From: Planctomycetota bacterium
Lineage (GTDB): Bacteria; Planctomycetota; UBA8742; UBA2392
Direction: 5' to 3'
Assembly (NCBI GenBank): GCA_019636195.1
Contig: JAHBYA010000010.1
Coordinates: forward strand, 1-64,000
Length of the DNA stretch: 64,000 nt
How positions within the stretch are numbered: position 1 is the first letter of the stretch; the number at the start of each line of letters is the position of its first letter. Both the position numbers and the translations under genes were made by a program. Under the pieces are notes generated by a model. That model was not told where the DNA came from, ran no database searches, and saw nothing but the letters and a program-made list of their open reading frames with translations. Of this stretch, positions 58,980 to 64,000 are shown piece after piece.

Positions 58980-61559
58980 ATGAGCGCACCCGAAAAATCC
59001 ACCGCCGTACAGTCTGAAGCCACCCTCACGCCGTTCACACGCAAGCCCGAGTTGTTGGCGCCGGCTGGGTCGCTGGAATCGTTCTACGCCGCGATGGATT
59101 TTGGGGCTGATGCGGTGTACCTAGGTCTGAAGAAGTTCAGCGCCCGTGACAACGCCGTCAACTTTGCACCCGAAGAGCTGGATCTAGCGGTCGGCTACGC
59201 GCACAAACTGGGGCGCAAAGTCTATGTCGCGATCAACACCATCATCCAGCAGGCGGAGTGGGGGGAGGTCTGCCGCTCGCTGGCCCTATGCGAAGAACTG
59301 GGCGTTGACGCGATCATCCTGCAGGACATGGGCGTGATGCGCGCCGTGCGCGAGCAGTTTCCGCGCTTGAAGTGGCACGCCAGCACCCAGATGCTGATCC
59401 ATAACCCTGAAGGCGCCCGCTGGGCCGAGCGCAACGGGTTTGAACGCGCAATCCTGGCGCGCGAACTCACGCTGGACGAAATCAAGGCCATCGGTGACTC
59501 GACCGACATGCAGCTTGAGGTCTTTGTGCATGGCTCGCTGTGCTACAGCTACAGTGGCCTGTGCCTGTTTGCCAGCCAGGAAGAGGGCCGCAGCGGCAAC
59601 CGCGGCAAGTGCACCTACATCTGCCGCGATACGTTCAAGACGCCCTTGGGCGAGGGCAAGGCGTTTTCGATGCGCGACCTGTTTGCCGCCCGTGAAATCG
59701 GCAAGCTGGCCGAGCTGGGCGTTGCATCGGTCAAGATAGAGGGCCGGCGCAAACCGCCGCTGTATGTCGCCTGCGTGACCGAGCTGTACCGCAAGCTGAT
59801 TGACGGGCAGCCCGTTGACCTGCACGAGTACGAAGAGCGGCTGCAACTGATCTATGCCCGCGAAACGACAGACCTGTTTCTGCACCGCAGCCACGGCGAT
59901 ACAAAGGCCCAGGCCGACATCCACGAGAGCCAGCCGGTGGGGGCGCTGCTGGGCAAAATCGAGTCTGTCCGCGGCGATCGAATGCACTTTACCGCCCAGC
60001 GGGCGTTTGAGCGCCACGACGGCCTGATGGCCCGTAACGGTGACCCCAACGGCATCAAGTTCGGCGCGGACCGCATCAACATTGAGGGCAAGCGCGTGTT
60101 CACGGTAAACGCCGGCGAACACGTCAGCCTTCCCGCCCACCCCGGCGTCAAGTCCGGCGACGAGTTGCGGCTGATTGCCAGCAACGCGATCAAGCGCCTG
60201 TACCCAACCGCCGTGCCGCGCCGGCAGGAACGCGCGCGCATACCTGTGCACCTTGATGTCGCTCTTAAAGTGAACCCCGGCGGCGGAAGGCTGGCTGAGC
60301 TTGGTATGCCCGGCTTCATTGAGATTGTGGGCCGCGTGTTCAACCTTGAGCTGCGCCGCGAGTACCCCTGCAAGCTGCTGTTTGCCGACCGCCAGCCGCT
60401 GGATGAAGACCGCCTGCGCGAGTTCTTTGACCGCCTTGGCAGCACGCGCTTTGAACTGCGCAACTTTAACGCCGTGATCCCGGCCGGTGTGTTTATCCCC
60501 GCTGCCGAAGTCAACGAGGCCCGGCGCCAGTTCTTTGACGACCTGGATGCGGCAGTGCTGGCTGCGCGCGAGAGCAATATTGATGTTGCCATCAACGCGA
60601 TCAGCGCAGAGCCTGAAACGCCCGTAAACACCGACGCGTTGCCGCCGACTCGCTTTGCTGTCATGGTTGACCGCGTGGAGTACATCAAGGCGCTGCCGCT
60701 GGAGCACCTGCATGAGGTGGTGCTCGACATCGGGCACGGCACCAAGGAAAGCGTGCTGGATGCTTACGAGGAGCATGGCGACAAGCTGCGAATCCACGTG
60801 CCGATTGTGCTGCGTGCGTGGACCGCGCCGATGGTGGCAGCCAAGTTGCAAAGCCTTTTCGACAAAGGGGCGCGGCGCTTCCAGGTGGCGAACCTGGGCG
60901 GCTTCGAGTTCGTGGCGCGCGCGGCCGGCATTGACAAAAGGCGCCGCGTAAACACCGCGCAGATCATGCGCCGGTCGCGTAGCATAAGCCCCCGCGCCGG
61001 CATCGCGATCTACGAGCCGCAGGTACCGGAGTTTGAACGCCACGGCATTGACGTGTCAACGGACTGGCCGTGCTACACCATGAGCCGCGAAACTGCACGC
61101 AGCTGGATTGACCAGGGCGTGTCGCGCGTGACCCTGAGCGTCGAAGACGGCATCGAAAACCTGCGCCAGGTGTTGCGCGAGTTTGCCAGCGTCAGCGATG
61201 TCGTGGTGTACCAGGACACGCCGTTGTTCACGGCCGAGACGTGCGTGTACGCCAACATGCTCGGGCACTGTCCCGGCAAGGCCAAGTGCGACTTCAAACA
61301 GATGGAGATGACCGCGCCCGATGGCCGCCGTTACGTCGCCAGGGACAACTGGTGCCAGACCATCATCTTCAGTGAGCAGCCGTACAGCATCAGCGCGCAC
61401 ATCCGTGAACTGGAAAAGATCGGCGCCCATCGTTTTCGCATCGACTTCATCCACCGCGAGTACACGCCGCGCCAGATTCAGGACATCTGCGAACATGCAA
61501 TGAACGCAAGGCCCATTCCCGGCACCCACGAAGGCAACTGGGCACGGGGCCTGCAGTAG
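58980..61559 (+). CDS. U32 family protein (YdcP/RlhA-like), extended
   Basis: An 859-residue member of the U32 (collagenase-like) family. The N-terminal domain has ELLAPAGSLESFYAAMDFGADAVYLG, KVYVAINTIIQ and the Cys block HGSLCYSYSGLC...GKCTYICRD, which in RlhA, TrhP and UbiU/V holds an Fe-S cluster. A middle DUF3656-type region (about residues 310-560) resembles RlhA, which hydroxylates 23S rRNA C2501. A C-terminal part (about 560-859) carries a second Cys set, ETCVYANMLGHCPGKAKCDF. RNA hydroxylation is a better guess than proteolysis. It is longer than E. coli RlhA by about 200 residues. Confidence 0.88.
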   Translation: MSAPEKSTAVQSEATLTPFTRKPELLAPAGSLESFYAAMDFGADAVYLGLKKFSARDNAVNFAPEELDLAVGYAHKLGRKVYVAINTIIQQAEWGEVCRSLALCEELGVDAIILQDMGVMRAVREQFPRLKWHASTQMLIHNPEGARWAERNGFERAILARELTLDEIKAIGDSTDMQLEVFVHGSLCYSYSGLCLFASQEEGRSGNRGKCTYICRDTFKTPLGEGKAFSMRDLFAAREIGKLAELGVASVKIEGRRKPPLYVACVTELYRKLIDGQPVDLHEYEERLQLIYARETTDLFLHRSHGDTKAQADIHESQPVGALLGKIESVRGDRMHFTAQRAFERHDGLMARNGDPNGIKFGADRINIEGKRVFTVNAGEHVSLPAHPGVKSGDELRLIASNAIKRLYPTAVPRRQERARIPVHLDVALKVNPGGGRLAELGMPGFIEIVGRVFNLELRREYPCKLLFADRQPLDEDRLREFFDRLGSTRFELRNFNAVIPAGVFIPAAEVNEARRQFFDDLDAAVLAARESNIDVAINAISAEPETPVNTDALPPTRFAVMVDRVEYIKALPLEHLHEVVLDIGHGTKESVLDAYEEHGDKLRIHVPIVLRAWTAPMVAAKLQSLFDKGARRFQVANLGGFEFVARAAGIDKRRRVNTAQIMRRSRSISPRAGIAIYEPQVPEFERHGIDVSTDWPCYTMSRETARSWIDQGVSRVTLSVEDGIENLRQVLREFASVSDVVVYQDTPLFTAETCVYANMLGHCPGKAKCDFKQMEMTAPDGRRYVARDNWCQTIIFSEQPYSISAHIRELEKIGAHRFRIDFIHREYTPRQIQDICEHAMNARPIPGTHEGNWARGLQ

Positions 61560-61580
61560 GCATGGCGCGGTTGTCCACAG

Positions 61581-62597
61581 TCAGGAACCGGCTGAACCAG
61601 CCACTTCGACGATGTAAGCGCCATCATCCTCGCGGACATCGATGCGACGTTCCATGAACCGCCGGATGACGGAAATGTTGGTTGTCGTGTGCAGGCTGGG
61701 CGGCAGGGTGCGAAAACTGCCGCCCGCGCCCAAGGCCATCGGCAGCAGCAGTTGGTCGGCAAGGTGTTCGCCGACGGGTGCTTCGGACTTGAGGTAGTCC
61801 TTCATTTCGCGCACGGCTTCCTTGGCCACGCTTTCGGCGGCTTTGCCGCGCTTCCCAAACGCGGTTACCACTTCGGTGACGTGATCACTGTCAGCGTACA
61901 CGCACAGGGCGTTGCCGGGGCCCATTGTGCGGGGCGCTTCGATGCTCAGGCGATCCACGTTCAGGTGCCGGCGAACGATGTTCAGCTCGCGTTGCGCGAC
62001 GTGATCGGGCAGGCTTGCGACGTACGCGACAGCCCGCAGCTCGACTGCGCCGCGGTCGTGCAGCATCAGTGGTTCGCGCCTGCCCCAGGGCGTGATGCGT
62101 GTGTGCGTCAAGCCGCCGCCCGCCGGAAAAAACCCAAGCCGCTCCGCGCTGTGCAGCACGTCCGCGCCCATGCGCCGCAGCAGCGGCAGAAAGGCGTGCT
62201 GCACAAAGTCCAGCGGCGGCGCCGAGGCGTTGTGGGTGCCGCCTTCGATGCTGACGAAGCTTTCGGTGTCGGCCAGCAGCAGCGGGTACAGCACCGTCTG
62301 CAGCACCAGCGCGGCGCTGCCCGCCGAGCCAACGCTGAACCGATACTTGCCGGGGAATGTGCCCTGCGGCGCGAACAGCAGGTCGCGGCTGCCCACTTCG
62401 TCGCCTGTTACTTCGGCGTTGCTGATCTGCTGCGCGGCCCGCACGCACGCCAGGTGCTGCTTGCCCAAACCCGGCTTGTCGCGGCCGGCGCGGATATTGA
62501 ACAGCCGAAACGGCTGGCCCGTGACAATGGACAACGCCAGCGAGGTACGAAGCACCTGCCCGCCGCCTTCGCCCTCGCTGCCGTCGATCTCGATCAC
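61581..62597 (-). CDS. rtcA: RNA 3'-terminal phosphate cyclase
   Basis: A 338-residue RtcA that converts RNA 3'-phosphate to 2',3'-cyclic phosphate using ATP. DGSEGEGGGQVLRTSLALS, RAGRDKPGLGKQHL, SVGSAGSAALVLQTVLYPLL and the catalytic His in GEHLADQLLLPMAL are present. The GTG start lies one base after the rtcB stop, so the two are translationally coupled. It ends 21 bp from the convergent U32 gene. Confidence 0.95.
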   Translation of the reverse strand: MIEIDGSEGEGGGQVLRTSLALSIVTGQPFRLFNIRAGRDKPGLGKQHLACVRAAQQISNAEVTGDEVGSRDLLFAPQGTFPGKYRFSVGSAGSAALVLQTVLYPLLLADTESFVSIEGGTHNASAPPLDFVQHAFLPLLRRMGADVLHSAERLGFFPAGGGLTHTRITPWGRREPLMLHDRGAVELRAVAYVASLPDHVAQRELNIVRRHLNVDRLSIEAPRTMGPGNALCVYADSDHVTEVVTAFGKRGKAAESVAKEAVREMKDYLKSEAPVGEHLADQLLLPMALGAGGSFRTLPPSLHTTTNISVIRRFMERRIDVREDDGAYIVEVAGSAGS

Positions 62598-62598
62598 G

Positions 62599-63822
62599 TC
62601 ATCCCTTCACGCACACGATCTGCTTCAGGGTGTGGACGATTTCGACGAGATCTTTCTGCGCTTCCATGACCGCGTCGATGTCCTTGTATGCGGCCGGCGT
62701 CTCGTCCAGCACGTCTTTGTCCTTGCGGCACTCAATGCCCGCCGTGGCCGCTTCGTGGTCGCGCACCGTGAACTTCTTGCGCGCCTCGTTGCGGCTCATG
62801 ACGCGGCCCGCGCCGTGGCTGCATGAATGAAAGCTTTCTTCACAGCCAAGGCCGCGCACGATGTAGCTGCGTGCGCCCATGCTGCCGGGGATGATGCCAA
62901 GCTCGCCCTTGCGCGCGCTGACGGCGCCCTTGCGGGTCACGAACACCTGCTCGCCGTAATGTTCTTCGCGCTGCACGTAGTTGTGGTGGCAGTTAACGGC
63001 CATCACGTCGGCCGTGAACTCAGGTACCAGCCCGGTGTGCCATATGGCCGCTACCACCGCGCGCATCATGGCGTCGCGGTTGGCGCGGGCGTAGTCCTGC
63101 GCCCAGCCGACGGCGGCCACGTAATCGTCAAAATGCTCGGCGCCTTCTTCAAAGTAGGCCAGGTTTTCATCGGGCAGGTTCTTCGCGTGTTTGCGCATGT
63201 CGCGCTTGGCAAGCTCAATGAAATGCGTGCCGATGCGGTTGCCCACGCCGCGGCTGCCGCTGTGCAGCATGAACCACACCTGCTGCGACTCGTCCAGGCA
63301 CACTTCAATGAAGTGGTTGCCCGTGCCCAGTGTGCCGATGTGCGCCGCCGGGTGGGCGTTGCGGCCCAGCTTGGGGTACTTGTCGAGGATCTTTGTGTAG
63401 CCGGCCTCAAGCTGCATGAACGCCTCAAGGGCGTGGTCGGGCGGGTCGGACCATGCGCCGCGGTCATTGCGGCCGCCGCGGTCAGTGCGGCCGTGGGGCA
63501 CGGCACGCTCAATGGCGCCGCGGATCGGGGCAAGGTTGTCGGGCAGGTGCTCGGCCTTCAGCGTGGTCTTGACCGCGCACATGCCGCAGCCGATGTCCAC
63601 GCCCACGGCGGCGGGGATGATCGCGGACTTGGTCGGCACGACGCTGCCGACGGTCGCGCCCAGGCCCCAATGCACGTCGGGCATGGCGGCGACCCACTTG
63701 TGAACGATGGTCAGCTTGGCGGTGTTGATCAGCTGCTGCTGCGCGTTGTCGTCAAAGTGAACGCCCTCAATCCATGCCTTGATCGGCACGGCGCCCTTGT
63801 GAGTGATCATCTTGTACGGCAT
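62599..63822 (-). CDS. rtcB: RNA-splicing ligase RtcB
   Basis: A 407-residue Mn/GTP-dependent ligase that joins 2',3'-cyclic phosphate or 3'-phosphate RNA ends to 5'-OH ends. The start MPYKMITHKGAVPIKAWIEG at 63822 has GAGG upstream. Metal and guanylylation motifs are VDIGCGMCAV, GTGNHFIEV, HSGSRGVGNRIGTHF, NCHHNYVQRE and CSHGAGR with the nucleotidyl His. It is first in an rtcBA operon. In E. coli that operon is driven by the RtcR sigma-54 activator; no rtcR is seen here. Confidence 0.96.
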   Translation of the reverse strand: MPYKMITHKGAVPIKAWIEGVHFDDNAQQQLINTAKLTIVHKWVAAMPDVHWGLGATVGSVVPTKSAIIPAAVGVDIGCGMCAVKTTLKAEHLPDNLAPIRGAIERAVPHGRTDRGGRNDRGAWSDPPDHALEAFMQLEAGYTKILDKYPKLGRNAHPAAHIGTLGTGNHFIEVCLDESQQVWFMLHSGSRGVGNRIGTHFIELAKRDMRKHAKNLPDENLAYFEEGAEHFDDYVAAVGWAQDYARANRDAMMRAVVAAIWHTGLVPEFTADVMAVNCHHNYVQREEHYGEQVFVTRKGAVSARKGELGIIPGSMGARSYIVRGLGCEESFHSCSHGAGRVMSRNEARKKFTVRDHEAATAGIECRKDKDVLDETPAAYKDIDAVMEAQKDLVEIVHTLKQIVCVKG

Positions 63823-63915
63823 GGGTGCCTCGTTCAGTACTGTACCGCAACGGGCAGGGGTTGCACCAAATGAACGGCGCGGGCTCTCGCCCGCGCCGAA
63901 TGGCATTGGCCCGGC

Positions 63916-64000
63916 CTAGCGTTCGATGTCCGGCTTTGTTCGGTCCTGCTTTGCGGCCTTTTGCTTGAACACCCAGATGTACGGCGTGCGGCCCGGGTAG
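63916..64000 (-). CDS. C-terminal end of an unidentified protein (partial)
   Basis: The last 28 codons of a minus-strand gene that continues beyond the window, read as YPGRTPYIWVFKQKAAKQ then DRTKPDIER and stop at 63916. The hydrophobic RTPYIWVFKQK is common at the end of SAM-dependent methyltransferases, but this is too little to name it. It lies upstream of rtcB on the same strand. Confidence 0.5.
   Translation of the reverse strand, partial: YPGRTPYIWVFKQKAAKQDRTKPDIER

Noticed and set aside
59286..61043. A 585-residue minus-strand frame opposite the U32 gene
   Set aside because: Same reason: shadow frame of a conserved coding region with no recognisable domain.
62827..63873. A 348-residue plus-strand frame opposite rtcB
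   Set aside because: Antisense of RtcB, whose catalytic motifs are all on the minus strand.
1..64000. tRNA, rRNA or tmRNA genes
   Set aside because: No cloverleaf-like or conserved rRNA sequence was noticed in the intergenic spaces, although smpB is present. A covariance-model scan would be needed to exclude small RNAs.

Overview
The window is a dense, GC-rich (about 60-65% by eye) bacterial chromosome segment with almost no mobile DNA. Lipid A synthesis (lpxB), a PilB/PilT/PilC motor set and lipoproteins point to a Gram-negative cell envelope. Large secreted proteins with C-terminal sorting-type tails, carboxypeptidase-regulatory/PDZ proteins, a SpoIIE phosphatase fused to STAND/TPR and an isolated Hcp-like protein suggest an uncultivated Planctomycetota/PVC-like lineage. 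That placement is an inference; no rRNA is present to confirm it.

Layout. 1-5 kb: NicO-type metal transporter, then a minus-strand group lpxB, GNAT, dtd with an upstream radical SAM gene. 5-12 kb: CAP-domain lipoprotein, secreted protein with a C-terminal tail, folD, PQQ-propeller protein, an unknown membrane protein bracketed by a 53-bp duplication of the 5' end of rlmI, and rlmI. 12-14.5 kb: pepA, yidD, a QueD-like T-fold protein. 14.4-26.5 kb: the most unusual locus. A minus-strand SpoIIE-phosphatase/STAND-ATPase/TPR gene is divergent from three overlapping genes for large double-AAA+ ATPases of the ClpA/B type. These lack Clp N and M domains and have lost the D2 pore-loop motif; the first has, and the second may have, a C-terminal region resembling the PCRF domain of peptide-chain release factors. 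26.5-33 kb: pfkA, gap, a small Lys-rich exported protein, 2-Cys peroxiredoxin with an operator-like palindrome, FtsB/DivIC-like protein, aldo/keto reductase, smpB, an orphan Hcp-like protein and a receiver-like protein. 33-41 kb: large surface protein, TPR lipoprotein, pilB-pilT-pilC. 41-47 kb: class II ribonucleotide reductase (nrdJ) with a long, lower-GC leader, then an EgtB-like gene beside a SenB-type glycosyltransferase, i.e. a probable selenoneine pair. 47-54 kb: manA, membrane protein-thiS-thiG, a DUF1992 protein, two anchored carboxypeptidase-regulatory-like proteins. 54-64 kb: rsmH, an SDR epimerase and a very long class B penicillin-binding protein (minus strand), a U32 protein, rtcB-rtcA, and the end of another gene at the right edge.

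Expression signals. Many genes carry a normal Shine-Dalgarno sequence. At least eight others have none and instead carry TANNNT exactly six bases before ATG, the pattern expected for leaderless transcripts. This is the clearest signal in the window that ordinary annotation would miss. Several intrinsic terminators sit between genes, mostly convergent ones.
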